Positions 46,860 through 55,944 of a stretch of DNA of 64,000 nt are shown piece by piece. Source of the stretch: an uncultured Bacteroidia bacterium. GTDB lineage: Bacteria > Bacteroidota > Bacteroidia > Bacteroidales > Prolixibacteraceae. The notes beneath the pieces are model-generated. The model was not told the DNA's origin. It was given only the letters and a program-made list of their open reading frames with translations, and made no database searches. The stretch spans positions 1 through 64,000 of the forward strand of contig CAIVCR010000078.1 of NCBI GenBank assembly GCA_903904515.1, read 5' to 3'. The position numbers were made by a program, and so were the translations under genes. Within the stretch, counting starts at the first letter, position 1; the number at the start of each line of letters is the position of its first letter.

Positions 46860-46979
46860 TTCTTGAATTTTTAAATATTTGGTATAAATATACGAAATAT
46901 CAAACCATAATAATGCTGATTTTTGCTTTGATTTGAATTAAAAAATTTAAATTTGTTCTTGTTATTGGAACACTAAAAA

Positions 46980-47053
46980 CGGGGTGTAGCGCAGCTTGGT
47001 AGCGCGCGTCGTTCGGGACGACGAGGTCGTCGGTTCAAATCCGGCTACCCCGA
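46980..47053 (+). tRNA. tRNA-Pro (CGG)
   Basis: A 74-base cloverleaf: acceptor CGGGGTG/TACCCCG, D arm GCGC-AGCTTGGTA-GCGC, anticodon stem CGTCG/CGACG with loop TTCGGGA (anticodon CGG), variable loop AGGTC and T arm GTCGG-TTCAAAT-CCGGC. The 3' CCA is not encoded. The potA gene starts 36 bases downstream. Confidence 0.96.
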
Positions 47054-47089
47054 CATATTTAACTGAAAAGACCAGAATAATCGTAATCT

Positions 47090-48169
47090 ATGCTTGAACT
47101 AAAAAACCTCACTAAAACTTACGGGCATCAAAATGTGGTAAAAGATGTAAACCTCGTAATTGGCAAGGGTGAATTCTTTTGCCTGCTGGGTCCAAGTGGT
47201 TGCGGGAAAACCACCATTCTGCGCATGATTGCCGGATTTGAAAAGGTTACGGCCGGGAATATCCTCCTTGACGGTGTTGATATAACTGAACGTCCCCCGT
47301 TCAGACGAGATGTAAATACTGTTTTTCAAAACTATGCCCTTTTCCCGAATTTCGATGTTTACAACAACATCGCTTATAGTCTTATGATAAAAAAAAGGCC
47401 AGCGGAAGAAATTGCCGACAGGGTTGAAAAAGTCGTCAGACTTGCAGGCTTATCGGGATTTGAAAAAAGGATGCCGGATCAGCTCTCCGGAGGACAGCAG
47501 CAAAGAGTGGCTCTTGCCCGTGCACTTATAAATGAACCGCAGATACTTTTACTTGACGAGCCATTAAGCGCCCTGGATAAGAAAATTGCCGAACAGACAC
47601 GGATGGAGCTGGCTGAGCTGCAACGAAAAGTCGGGATAACCTTTGTGTTTGTCACTCACAATCAAGCTGAGGCCTTGGCGCTTGCTGACCGCATTGCCGT
47701 CATGAACAACGGAGTAATGGAACAGTGTGATGCACCCCGTGAAATTTATGAACATCCCAGGTCTCATTTTGTAGCCGATTTTATCGGAAGCATGAATGTT
47801 CTGGAAGGGAAAATATCGGACAGTAACCAGCTGATTACCAATATTGAACTTGAAAATATAGGAAAGGTAAGACTTTCCAAATCAGATATACAGGAAGCCG
47901 GGAAACCCGTTATTTTCTGCATCAGGCCCGAGAGAATGAGATTAAGCCTGATTGAGCCTAAAGAGTATGAGAATAGTCTGAAAGCTGTAATCAGGTCAAA
48001 AGTTTATCTGGGAGATGTCACTCACTACCAGGTCGAACTGCACGGGGGAAAACTGATTAAAGTGATTGCACAGAATTACCTGCTGCAATTATCGAATGAG
48101 TTTTATGAAATTGGAGAGGAAGTTTTTGTAAATTGGAGTCAAACGTCAGGAGAACTTATTAATGCGTAA
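47090..48169 (+). CDS. potA: polyamine ABC transporter ATPase
   Basis: A 359-residue ATPase driving uptake of spermidine/putrescine. Walker A GPSGCGKTT, signature LSGGQQQRVALARAL, Walker B LLLDEPLSALD, H-loop THNQAEA, and a C-terminal TOBE domain (about 275-355). It overlaps potB by 8 bases and begins the potA-potB-potCD operon. Specificity for polyamines is taken from family resemblance of all three proteins. Confidence 0.93.
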   Translation: MLELKNLTKTYGHQNVVKDVNLVIGKGEFFCLLGPSGCGKTTILRMIAGFEKVTAGNILLDGVDITERPPFRRDVNTVFQNYALFPNFDVYNNIAYSLMIKKRPAEEIADRVEKVVRLAGLSGFEKRMPDQLSGGQQQRVALARALINEPQILLLDEPLSALDKKIAEQTRMELAELQRKVGITFVFVTHNQAEALALADRIAVMNNGVMEQCDAPREIYEHPRSHFVADFIGSMNVLEGKISDSNQLITNIELENIGKVRLSKSDIQEAGKPVIFCIRPERMRLSLIEPKEYENSLKAVIRSKVYLGDVTHYQVELHGGKLIKVIAQNYLLQLSNEFYEIGEEVFVNWSQTSGELINA

Positions 48170-49028
48170 ATTATTTAAGATCAAAGAATTTCACCTGTTG
48201 CTGTTTCCACCGGCCTTCTGGCTGCTGATTTTTTTTATCGTCCCGTTAATCATAGTGCTAATCTACAGTGTTAGTTTCAGGGAGTTATATGGAGGTGTCA
48301 GAACAGGATTCACCCTTGAGCATTACAAGGAGATTGGTGGTGAGATGTATCTCAAAATATTTTTGAGATCTATAGGATATGCTACTGTAACAACCTTAAT
48401 TACACTCCTTATCGCATTTCCTGTCGCCTATTTTATGGCATTTGCCTCCGACCTTACCAAGATGATCCTGATGCTGATGATTATCATTCCCTTTTGGACA
48501 AATTTTCTCATCCGGATGTATTCCTTAATGACCATAATGGGTGAATCAGGCCTTGTGAATGAGCTGCTGGTAAGTACGGGAATTATCAAAGAGCCACTGG
48601 CACTTTTCAATAATGCTTTCAGCGTTTATACCGGCTTTATCTACTGGAATCTGCCGTTTATGATTCTTCCCATTTTGTCATCGCTCGACCGCCTTGACAC
48701 ATCACTCCTTGAGGCTTCGCTTGACCTTGGAGCCACTAAAACGCAAACATTTTTTCGGATTACACTCCCTTATTCCATTCCGGGACTTATAGCCGGTATT
48801 ATTTTTGTATTTGTCCAGACAATGGGTAATTTTATAATTCCGGAGTTCATGGGAGGCACCGATAATTACATGATAGGCAACCTGATAACATCCCAATATA
48901 TTCATGCCCGCAACTGGCCATCCGGTTCAGCAATGTCGGTGGTTATGATCTTTTTTGTGATGATTTTTATATCACTCTACCTTCGGTTTTATAACCCTTC
49001 AAAAAACAAGGGACTTTTAACTATCTGA
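48162..49028 (+). CDS. potB: polyamine ABC transporter permease PotB
   Basis: A 288-residue permease with six membrane helices. The EAA-type loop contacting PotA is EASLDLGATKTQTFFRITLPYSIPG. Conserved PotB stretch IPFWTNFLIRMYS is present. Overlap with potA and a gap of 2 bases to potCD indicate tight coupling. Confidence 0.93.
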   Translation: MRKLFKIKEFHLLLFPPAFWLLIFFIVPLIIVLIYSVSFRELYGGVRTGFTLEHYKEIGGEMYLKIFLRSIGYATVTTLITLLIAFPVAYFMAFASDLTKMILMLMIIIPFWTNFLIRMYSLMTIMGESGLVNELLVSTGIIKEPLALFNNAFSVYTGFIYWNLPFMILPILSSLDRLDTSLLEASLDLGATKTQTFFRITLPYSIPGLIAGIIFVFVQTMGNFIIPEFMGGTDNYMIGNLITSQYIHARNWPSGSAMSVVMIFFVMIFISLYLRFYNPSKNKGLLTI

Positions 49029-49030
49029 TT

Positions 49031-50881
49031 ATGGCAGGCAATATTTCGCGGTCTAATGATCTTGGCATTGGGAAAGGTATCCTGCTGAAAATTATAACTT
49101 TTGGCAGTATCATTTTTTTGGTTTCGCCATTGATCATCCTTATTATATTCTCGTTTAATTCAGGTAAAACGGTGACTCAATGGGAAGGATTTTCAATGCG
49201 CTGGTATTCAAATATTTTTACAGATTATGATCTTTGGATATCGATCCGGAACTCGTTTTTAATTGCCATTGCAAGCACCGTCCTTTCCACCATACTTGGT
49301 ACAATGGCTGCGCTTGCAGTGGGGAAATATGCATTCAAAGGGAGGGAACTGTTTCAGAACATCCTGTATATCCCTGTTATCCTTCCTGAAATAATTTTTG
49401 GAATTTCGTTACTTGCCTTGTTTTTACTGATTAAGATGCCTCTGGGTTTTATTTCGGTAATTTGTGCCCACACCACCTTCAGCCTTTCATTTGTAACGTT
49501 GATCGTACTTGCCAAGCTGGCAAATTTTGACAAAAGGATAGAGGAGGCGAGCCTTGATCTGGGTGCTAACCGTTGGCAAACCTTCCGGTTCGTTGTTTTT
49601 CCAGGTCTGGCACCTGCCATTATTTCGGGAGCATTGTTTGCCTTTACACTCAGCATTGATGATTTTATTGTTACCTTTTTTACGGCCGGCGTCACTTCCG
49701 CGACATTGCCCCTTAAAATTTATTCATTGATCAAATACGGCGTTTCCCCAGCCCTAAACGCAGTTTCAACAGTACTGATCATTTTTACAGTAGCAGCTTT
49801 GTCCATTTCAAACAGGATACAAAAAGGCGCAAAAATCAGCAAGGCCCTAAAGTATATCATTCTGACCCTAATGAGTTTGATTCTAATCTATTTTGCGGTT
49901 TCTTTTATTGATAAGGGGAAAATAAAAAACCTTAACATCTATACCTACTCAAACTACCTATCCCCAGCGGTGATAGCAGATTTCGAAAAAGAATACGGCG
50001 TAAAAGTGTCTATGAATTATTACAATGACAACGAAGAACTGCTTTCAAGGCTTCAAATGGGGGTGACAGGGTACGATCTGATTTTCCCCACTTCGTATAT
50101 CACGGAGATAATGAAAAAAAACGGACTTATTCAACCTATAGATACGTCTAAACTTACTAACCTTCATTATATCGACAGACGGTTCCGCAACCTCTCCTAC
50201 GATCCCACGGGCCGCTTTTATATGCCTTATGCGTATGGTTTTTCTGCAGTTGTTTATAATGATCGGTTTATCACTGACTCCATCCGAAGCTGGAATGATA
50301 TGTATAATGATAAATATCGTTCCAACATCCTGATGGTCGATGATATGATGGAGGCATTTTTTGTTGGATACAAATGCCTTGGGTTTGTTATGGATAAGGA
50401 TGAGGGTAAACTTGACAAGGTTACAGACCTGCTGATAAAGCAAAAACAATTGCTCCTGAAATACGAAAATAATATGGCAGTCGAGTACATGGCCAGCGGA
50501 GATGTGTGGATCGCACAAACGTGGAATGGCTATATCGCAAAGATCCTTCGCCGGGGACCCCAGTTTAAAATGGTCATACCCAAAGAGGGTGTTCTGTTTT
50601 TCATTGATAATCTGTGTATTCCTTCGAATGCCCCAAACAAGGAAATTGCTGAGCAATTTATAAACTTTCTGATAAGACCGGATAACACCGCAAGTAACAT
50701 TCAGACGATACTTTACGCCATGCCAAATCCTGATGCAATTAAACTACTTCCGGACAGCCTGAAAAATAACAGTGCTATTTTTCCATCCGATCAAATGATC
50801 AAAAATATGAATCTGAATAAAGACCAGGGGGAGTTCAGTAAGAACCTTGAAAAAGCGTGGACTAAAGTTAAGATAAAGTAA
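49031..50881 (+). CDS. potCD: PotC-PotD fusion: permease plus polyamine-binding protein
   Basis: A 616-residue fused protein. Residues about 1-265 are a six-helix PotC permease with EAA loop EASLDLGANRWQTFRFVVFPGLAP. A seventh helix follows (about 278-295, ILTLMSLILIYFAVSF), then a PotD-like solute-binding domain (300-616: NIYTYSNYLSPAVIADFEKEYG, YDLIFPTSYI, FYMPYAYGFSAVVYN, IAQTWNGY). The extra helix replaces a signal peptide and puts the binding domain in the periplasm while tethering it to the pore. No separate potC or potD is present. Confidence 0.93.
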   Translation: MAGNISRSNDLGIGKGILLKIITFGSIIFLVSPLIILIIFSFNSGKTVTQWEGFSMRWYSNIFTDYDLWISIRNSFLIAIASTVLSTILGTMAALAVGKYAFKGRELFQNILYIPVILPEIIFGISLLALFLLIKMPLGFISVICAHTTFSLSFVTLIVLAKLANFDKRIEEASLDLGANRWQTFRFVVFPGLAPAIISGALFAFTLSIDDFIVTFFTAGVTSATLPLKIYSLIKYGVSPALNAVSTVLIIFTVAALSISNRIQKGAKISKALKYIILTLMSLILIYFAVSFIDKGKIKNLNIYTYSNYLSPAVIADFEKEYGVKVSMNYYNDNEELLSRLQMGVTGYDLIFPTSYITEIMKKNGLIQPIDTSKLTNLHYIDRRFRNLSYDPTGRFYMPYAYGFSAVVYNDRFITDSIRSWNDMYNDKYRSNILMVDDMMEAFFVGYKCLGFVMDKDEGKLDKVTDLLIKQKQLLLKYENNMAVEYMASGDVWIAQTWNGYIAKILRRGPQFKMVIPKEGVLFFIDNLCIPSNAPNKEIAEQFINFLIRPDNTASNIQTILYAMPNPDAIKLLPDSLKNNSAIFPSDQMIKNMNLNKDQGEFSKNLEKAWTKVKIK

Positions 50882-50883
50882 TT

Positions 50884-51306
50884 ATGGAAATCAAAAAAAA
50901 CTGGCACGAGCGGCATCACGACACCTTAAGTTTTGGAAGTCATTTGGCAGACTCAGTCGCCAAAGGGATGGGTTCATGGTCCTTTATTATTATTCAGACT
51001 ATATTGGTTGTACTTTGGATGGCGCTCAATATGATAGGTTATATTTATCATTGGGATGTTTATCCGTTTATATTGCTCAATCTTGTCTTCTCGACACAGG
51101 CAGCCTATGCTGCGCCAATAATAATGATGTCCCAGAACAGGCAAAACGACAGGGACAGGATCCAGGCTCAGGCCGATTACCAAACCAACATAGACGCGAA
51201 ACTCGAAATTGAGGCGCTGGCTATAAAGTTGAAATCACTTGAGGTGGACAAGCTGGATAAAATCATTCAGATGCTCAACCAAATGGAGAAAAGCACGGAG
51301 AAATAG
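50884..51306 (+). CDS. DUF1003 membrane protein
   Basis: A 140-residue protein with the DUF1003 core: DSVAKGMGSWSFIIIQTILVV and ILLNLVFSTQAAYAAPIIMMSQNRQ, two membrane helices (about 31-53 and 60-82), then a charged coiled coil (about 90-138). Function unknown. It starts 2 bases after potCD, so it is in the same operon, though a transport role is not implied by the sequence. Confidence 0.88.
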   Translation: MEIKKNWHERHHDTLSFGSHLADSVAKGMGSWSFIIIQTILVVLWMALNMIGYIYHWDVYPFILLNLVFSTQAAYAAPIIMMSQNRQNDRDRIQAQADYQTNIDAKLEIEALAIKLKSLEVDKLDKIIQMLNQMEKSTEK

Positions 51307-51437
51307 ATTGCATTATTCCATTCTGAATATTTCAATACTTCGGTATGTTTTCGCATCTAATTCATGAGGAATAAGTTGAAATACATTGAAATTGAATAAT
51401 ATTACAATTTACCGAACTATTAAATAGTTAGTAAATT

Positions 51438-51523
51438 CAAAATTCGCGCAAAGAACGCCAGGAAACGCAAGGAATATTCAAATGTGTCTTTGCGATCCTT
51501 GCGTTCTTTGCGCGAAATTTTTA
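51438..51523. repeat. long imperfect palindrome, CGCAAAGAACGC type
   Basis: The left arm begins ATTCGCGCAAAGAACGCCAG and the right arm, read in reverse complement, begins TTTCGCGCAAAGAACGCAAG; they match over about 30 bases with a few changes around a 13-base centre. The element carries no gene and resembles the word CACAAAGAACAC at the left end of the GxxExxY unit (18771-18782), so it could be a non-autonomous relative. This is inference. Confidence 0.7.
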
Positions 51524-51692
51524 TAGTTATTCGTTAAGGGCTTTAAAATTTCCCCAACGAACAACAACTAAGATTCAGAAAAATGGAAATAATCCTTATA
51601 CCGCAGTTAAATGCGGCTATTTAAGCTCTTAACTTCAGAATCCCCACCGATTTGTTCTTCTGAGCCAATACACCAAAATTTTCCCCCACAAA

Positions 51693-51747
51693 AAAGCCCT
51701 CCTGAATCGTTCATCCGTTATTTTGAATGATGTTTCAGAAGGGCTTT
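51693..51747. terminator. hairpin AAAGCCCTCCTGAA / TTCAGAAGGGCTTT
   Basis: A 14-base stem with one mismatch around a 27-base loop. It is flanked by A-rich and T-rich sequence and lies beyond the FN3-repeat gene stop. Confidence 0.55.
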
Positions 51748-51762
51748 AAACTATCCAAAAAG

Positions 51763-51786
51763 AAAGGTTGCCAATTGACAACCTTT
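51763..51786 (-). terminator. hairpin terminator of the FN3-repeat gene
   Basis: AAAGGTTG and CAACCTTT form a perfect 8-base stem with an 8-base loop, and on the minus strand it is followed by CTTTTTGG. It lies 57 bases after the stop codon at 51843; on the plus strand a T-rich tail also follows, so it may work both ways. Confidence 0.7.
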
Positions 51787-51842
51787 ACTTTTTTATTTTA
51801 AAAATTCGCCACTAAATCATGTAGCTTATAAAATTCACTATA

Positions 51843-54299
51843 TTATAGCGTTGTAATCGAAATAAGAGTTCCATAGGTCGTTGTAACGCCATTGGTCGCA
51901 TACGCACGAACATAATAAGTTGTACCAGTGGATAGTCCTGTAACAGTACTTGTAAAGATTCCACCTCCTGTACTATTCGATGTATGAGTACCTGTTGCAA
52001 GAGGAAGCGTGGATGAACTTGGAGTATAGCAGACACCCCGGGCTGAAACCGGAGAACCACCTTGATCCGTAACATTACCACCCAATATAAAACTTGTTGT
52101 TTGAATATCCGTAGCATCAGTAGTTAAAACAGTAGCACCTACAGCTGCGGTAGTTGTAAATGAAAGCTGGTTACCGTATGCTGTGCCTGCACTATTGATT
52201 GCATAAGCTCTGACATAATACTTAGTTAAAGCAGGCAATCCGGTTATAGCACTAGTAAAGGTAGTAGAACCAGTTCCGTTATCTGTTTTACTATCTGCTG
52301 TTGTAGGACCGGATACGGTACTCCAACATACTCCTCTTGTAGTAATCGTTGCGCCACCATCACTGGTGAATGTACCTCCACTGATCGCAGAGGATGCCCC
52401 AATTGAAGTAATAGTGTTAGTTGTAAGTACAGCAAAATCAGGATCCAAGGTTGTAAAGTAAACCTCAGCACCATAAGATGTTCCGATACTATTAGTTGCA
52501 TAAGCTCTCACATAATACTTTGTAGCTCCGGTCAATCCGGTTATAGCGCTGGTAAAGGTCGCAGTTCCGGTTCCATTGGTAGTTTTGCTGTTTGCTGTTG
52601 TTGGACCAGTTGATACACTCCAGCAAACACCTTTAGCAGTAATGGCTGAACCTCCGTCACTGGAAATTGTACCGCCACTGGCTCCGGATGTTGAAGTAAC
52701 AGCGGAGACATCAGTTGTTGCCCCCAAGGTAGGTGCAATGGCTAATGTTGTAAACGTTATTGGGTCACCGTATGAAGTTGTTACGCTATTCGTAGCATAA
52801 GCTCTGACATAATAGGTTGTACCAGGTAATAGCCCTGTTAAGGAGCTGGTAAATGGACCGGTTCCTGTTCCGTTTGACGTTTTGGTAGCCAAAGCAATTG
52901 TCGGAGTTGTTGTAGTTCCCCAGCAAACACCACGAGCTGTTACTGGTGAGCCGCCATCGTTGGCAACTGTACCACCACTGCTTGCAGTTGTAGAAGTAAC
53001 TGCAGTTGCGGTTGTTGTTGTCAGGGTAGCCGAAGAAGCAGTTGTTGTAAATTGTACTGCATCACCATATGATGTTCCAGAACTGTTGGTGGCGTAAGCT
53101 CTGACATAATAATCAGTGGCAGGTGCCAATCCGGTTATAGCGCTTGTAAAGCTTGCAGTACCTGTCCCATCAACCGTTTTGCTGTTTCCTACGGTTGGAG
53201 TTGCAGATGTACTCCAGCAAACTCCCTTGGCTGTAACAGCAGATCCTCCATCATTGGTAATGCTGCCACCACTGGCCGCACCAACCGCAGTAATTGAAGA
53301 AACATCAGCAGTAGCAACTACAGCTAAAACTGTTTTTGTTGAAGTAGAAACCTCATTTCCATAAGCAGTTCCTGCGCTGTTGGTAGCATAAGCTCTTACA
53401 TAATAAGTCATTCCTGGTGTTAAACCGGTAATTGCGCTTGTGAAACTTCCTGTTCCTGTTCCGTCTGATGTTTTGCTGCCAGCGATTGTAGGGCTTGGAG
53501 TGGTACCCCAGCATACACCCTTGGCAGTAACCGTTGATCCGCCATCACTTGAAACTGCACCACCGCTTGTAGCTGTAGTAGCCGCAACGTTGGAAAGAGA
53601 TGTTGTAGTAACAACCGGCAATTGTGCCACTGTTTTACCTGTAACCTGATTGCCATAGGATGTTCCGATAATATTGGTGGCATAAGCCCTTACATAATAC
53701 GTTACACCTGGTGTTAAATTTGCAATACTGCTTACAAAGGTACCGTTACCGGCGCCATCGGATGTCTTACTGTCAGCAATAGTAGGATTTTCACTCGTAC
53801 TCCAGCAAACTCCACGTGCCAATACAGGATCACCACCATCACTGGTAATATTACCTCCACTGGTGGCAGAAGTTGATAACAAATTAGTAAGATCAGCTGT
53901 GGTCAAAACAGGAGCCAATGCTAACGTTGTAAAAACATACTGAGAACTGTATGCTGTGCCAACTGAATTAACGGCATAAGCTCTTGCATAATAAGTCGTT
54001 CCTGCTAATAATCCGCTTATTGCAGCTGTAAAACTACCCTTACCTGCCCCACTGCTAACGTTTCCATCGGTAGTAACCGGTGTGGGGTTTGTTGCACTGT
54101 AGCAAATTCCCCGAGAGATAACTGTAGCACCACCATCGGCAGTGACTTCTCCCTGACTGGAGGCAGAATTTACAGTAACATTAGTAATGGCCAGAAGGGC
54201 AACTACCGGCTCTGATTTAATAGCTTCCTTTTTACAACTCGTATACACTGAGAATAATACGACAAGAAAGGAAGAAAGAAGAAAATACTTTGTCCTCAT
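51843..54299 (-). CDS. lipoprotein of eight FN3-like repeats
   Basis: An 818-residue surface lipoprotein candidate: signal and lipobox YTSC (Cys22), then eight repeats of about 97 residues. Each repeat has a GG(x)3-4DGG turn, the motif RGVCW or KGVCW (RGICY and RGVCY at the ends), a G-TGxFTS strand and the FN3-like TYYVRAYATNS-GT-YG. Each repeat holds a single cysteine. The repeats are also similar at DNA level with period near 297 bases. No type IX sorting domain closes the protein. A role in adhesion or as a surface scaffold is inferred. Confidence 0.85.
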   Translation of the reverse strand: MRTKYFLLSSFLVVLFSVYTSCKKEAIKSEPVVALLAITNVTVNSASSQGEVTADGGATVISRGICYSATNPTPVTTDGNVSSGAGKGSFTAAISGLLAGTTYYARAYAVNSVGTAYSSQYVFTTLALAPVLTTADLTNLLSTSATSGGNITSDGGDPVLARGVCWSTSENPTIADSKTSDGAGNGTFVSSIANLTPGVTYYVRAYATNIIGTSYGNQVTGKTVAQLPVVTTTSLSNVAATTATSGGAVSSDGGSTVTAKGVCWGTTPSPTIAGSKTSDGTGTGSFTSAITGLTPGMTYYVRAYATNSAGTAYGNEVSTSTKTVLAVVATADVSSITAVGAASGGSITNDGGSAVTAKGVCWSTSATPTVGNSKTVDGTGTASFTSAITGLAPATDYYVRAYATNSSGTSYGDAVQFTTTASSATLTTTTATAVTSTTASSGGTVANDGGSPVTARGVCWGTTTTPTIALATKTSNGTGTGPFTSSLTGLLPGTTYYVRAYATNSVTTSYGDPITFTTLAIAPTLGATTDVSAVTSTSGASGGTISSDGGSAITAKGVCWSVSTGPTTANSKTTNGTGTATFTSAITGLTGATKYYVRAYATNSIGTSYGAEVYFTTLDPDFAVLTTNTITSIGASSAISGGTFTSDGGATITTRGVCWSTVSGPTTADSKTDNGTGSTTFTSAITGLPALTKYYVRAYAINSAGTAYGNQLSFTTTAAVGATVLTTDATDIQTTSFILGGNVTDQGGSPVSARGVCYTPSSSTLPLATGTHTSNSTGGGIFTSTVTGLSTGTTYYVRAYATNGVTTTYGTLISITTL

Positions 54300-54635
54300 A
54301 AAAATTTGTATTAAATTAATGGTTAATAGATCAAGCGATTATAATTTATTTATTTGTGTCTCTATCCAGATTTAGTTACTGTTATTATATTAAATATAAG
54401 ATCAAATATACTACAAATTATTTAAAAATAAAAGACCCGTTAAATATTACACGTTTTTTAAAAACCTGTGCAATATTTAACGAGTCCAAACAAATAGAGA
54501 AATGACTCTACAACACTGACTAACTTAACTTAGCATTCCGAACAATCCATCTTCCGGATGATTTCTAAACTACGAAAAAATAGATTGAAAAGATAAAATT
54601 AACAGCTGAAAAAGTCTATTGTGTAAGTTTAAAAA
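54300..54635. other. 336-base gap between FN3-repeat and barrel genes
   Basis: The gap is AT-rich and has the hairpin at 54434-54486 and no credible reading frame. A promoter for the FN3-repeat gene is expected near 54300-54420 but no good TAnnTTTG match was found. Confidence 0.5.
54434..54486 (-). terminator. hairpin downstream of the barrel gene
   Basis: GACCCGTTAAATATTACACG and CTGTGCAATATTTAACGAGTC can pair over about 18 of 20 positions. On the minus strand it is followed by TTTTATTTTTAAAT, so it may end the DUF4270-barrel transcript. Confidence 0.6.
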
Positions 54636-55865
54636 TCAATCATATTTACGAGGGATAAACCATCTTTCCCAAAGGCAGAAACTGACATTAAGTTTACTAT
54701 AGGTCTCCTGAATCAATTGGTTCTCTAAGGTACCTTGTCTTCCAATTTCTACTGAGAGATTAATTGAGTTACGATCCTTTCTGATAGGGAGAGAGACTCC
54801 CAAAGTAGCGGCATAACGATTGATCTGGATCCCATAAATATTCAAATAACCGGTTTGATAAAGTGCACCAATCCGGTAGCGTTTTGACTGACCCAATCGC
54901 TGTAAATCATATTTAGGAGCCATTTCAAAGCCAATATGATAACTCTCATCCACAGCAAGTCCTTTCACATCAGTACTTAGAGCTGCCTCACGATAATCGC
55001 TTCGGTTATAATCCGCAGTTACAACGTATTTCCCGCTAAATTCGAGGGACATCCCCAAACCTCCCTTAAAAGGAAGCTTCAGCTGGTCTTGCCTGTTTAG
55101 CTCACTCAGGATAATTGTTGAACCGGAGGAGATGGTCAGATTAGAAGTTCCATTCAGATAACTGCTAAGTTCAGCAGTTCCCCCAAGGGTGAAAAGAGTT
55201 TTTGCATTTAATTTTGTATGAAACTGAAATCCTGGCTTAACGGTTACACCGAGATAACTAACATTATCAACCCGTGTGATTGAAGAGCCCATAGGGGGAG
55301 CATCGAGACTATTTTTGACTATATTTCCCCAAACAACGGAACTTCTAAGTCCCAAAGAGAACTTTTTGGTCACCAACGCTCCAACAGATGCAGAAGCTTC
55401 ACTAAGTCCACCCTGACCACTATAGGTAACAGGATAACTGTAGGTGGTGCCATCAAGAGTTTTAGTGCTATAAATGGTATATCCAACATTGCTTTTAGGG
55501 TTTAGTGCCAAACCAACACCAAGCCTGCGGTTAATCGGAAAAGCGATAGCAGCCCAGCTAATATTTCCATTCAAAACATTGACAGATTTTATCTGGTTTT
55601 GAAGATTGGTATATTGGAAATTGATCCCGGCATCTGTTGCCATACTTTGAGCAGGAAGAGCAGTCAAAGAAGCGGGATTGGCCAGGTTCATATAAATATC
55701 AGATCTTAAGGCGTTTCCAGCTCCGCCCATCCCCATATTCCTGCCACCGTCGGTACTTTCCAGTGCTCCAATTCCAAAAATGGAATACGGGGAATTCGTA
55801 TTATTCTGCCCCGAGGCTACTAATACCGTTAGTGGAAATATAATTATTAATGCTAACCGTCTCAT
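54636..55865 (-). CDS. outer-membrane beta-barrel protein (FadL/PorV-like)
   Basis: A 409-residue protein with a signal peptide (1-18, ending VASGQ), an N-terminal plug-like segment (SPYSIFGIGALESTDGGRNMGMGGAGNAL) as in FadL/OmpP1 and PorV-type barrels, and alternating amphipathic strands to a C-terminus with aromatic residues (FCLWERWFIPRKYD). Cargo unknown. It is 79 bases downstream of the DUF4270 gene and likely in one operon. Confidence 0.8.
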   Translation of the reverse strand: MRRLALIIIFPLTVLVASGQNNTNSPYSIFGIGALESTDGGRNMGMGGAGNALRSDIYMNLANPASLTALPAQSMATDAGINFQYTNLQNQIKSVNVLNGNISWAAIAFPINRRLGVGLALNPKSNVGYTIYSTKTLDGTTYSYPVTYSGQGGLSEASASVGALVTKKFSLGLRSSVVWGNIVKNSLDAPPMGSSITRVDNVSYLGVTVKPGFQFHTKLNAKTLFTLGGTAELSSYLNGTSNLTISSGSTIILSELNRQDQLKLPFKGGLGMSLEFSGKYVVTADYNRSDYREAALSTDVKGLAVDESYHIGFEMAPKYDLQRLGQSKRYRIGALYQTGYLNIYGIQINRYAATLGVSLPIRKDRNSINLSVEIGRQGTLENQLIQETYSKLNVSFCLWERWFIPRKYD

Positions 55866-55944
55866 TCAGAGTTTTATTAAAAATTATTTGATTGATGGAA
55901 GATTACAGAATTTAGTTGCGTTGTCCCCAGCCCGAATAGATTAC

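Larger units (their letters stand above)
51307..51842. other. 536-base gap with palindrome and terminator hairpins
   Basis: No gene is credible here. The gap holds a long imperfect palindrome (51438-51523), a small GC hairpin CCGCAGTTAAATGCGG at 51601-51616 and two hairpins (51693-51747 and 51763-51786) that end the FN3-repeat gene and possibly read-through from the left. Confidence 0.6.

Noticed and set aside
49031-50881. PotC-PotD fusion as a sequencing artefact
   Set aside because: The join includes a complete extra membrane helix that gives the right topology, and the fusion is seen in other Bacteroidota.
51601-51616. Small hairpin as an RNA gene
   Set aside because: A five-base stem is too short to support a structured RNA or a confident terminator.
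51843-51920. Type IX secretion sorting domain at the end of the FN3-repeat protein
   Set aside because: The chain ends inside the last FN3-like repeat (GTLISITTL) with no CTD motif; the lipobox gives a different route to the surface.
52576-53364. Several open frames on the plus strand opposite the FN3-repeat gene
   Set aside because: They recur with the repeat period and read only valine/proline-rich shadow sequence.
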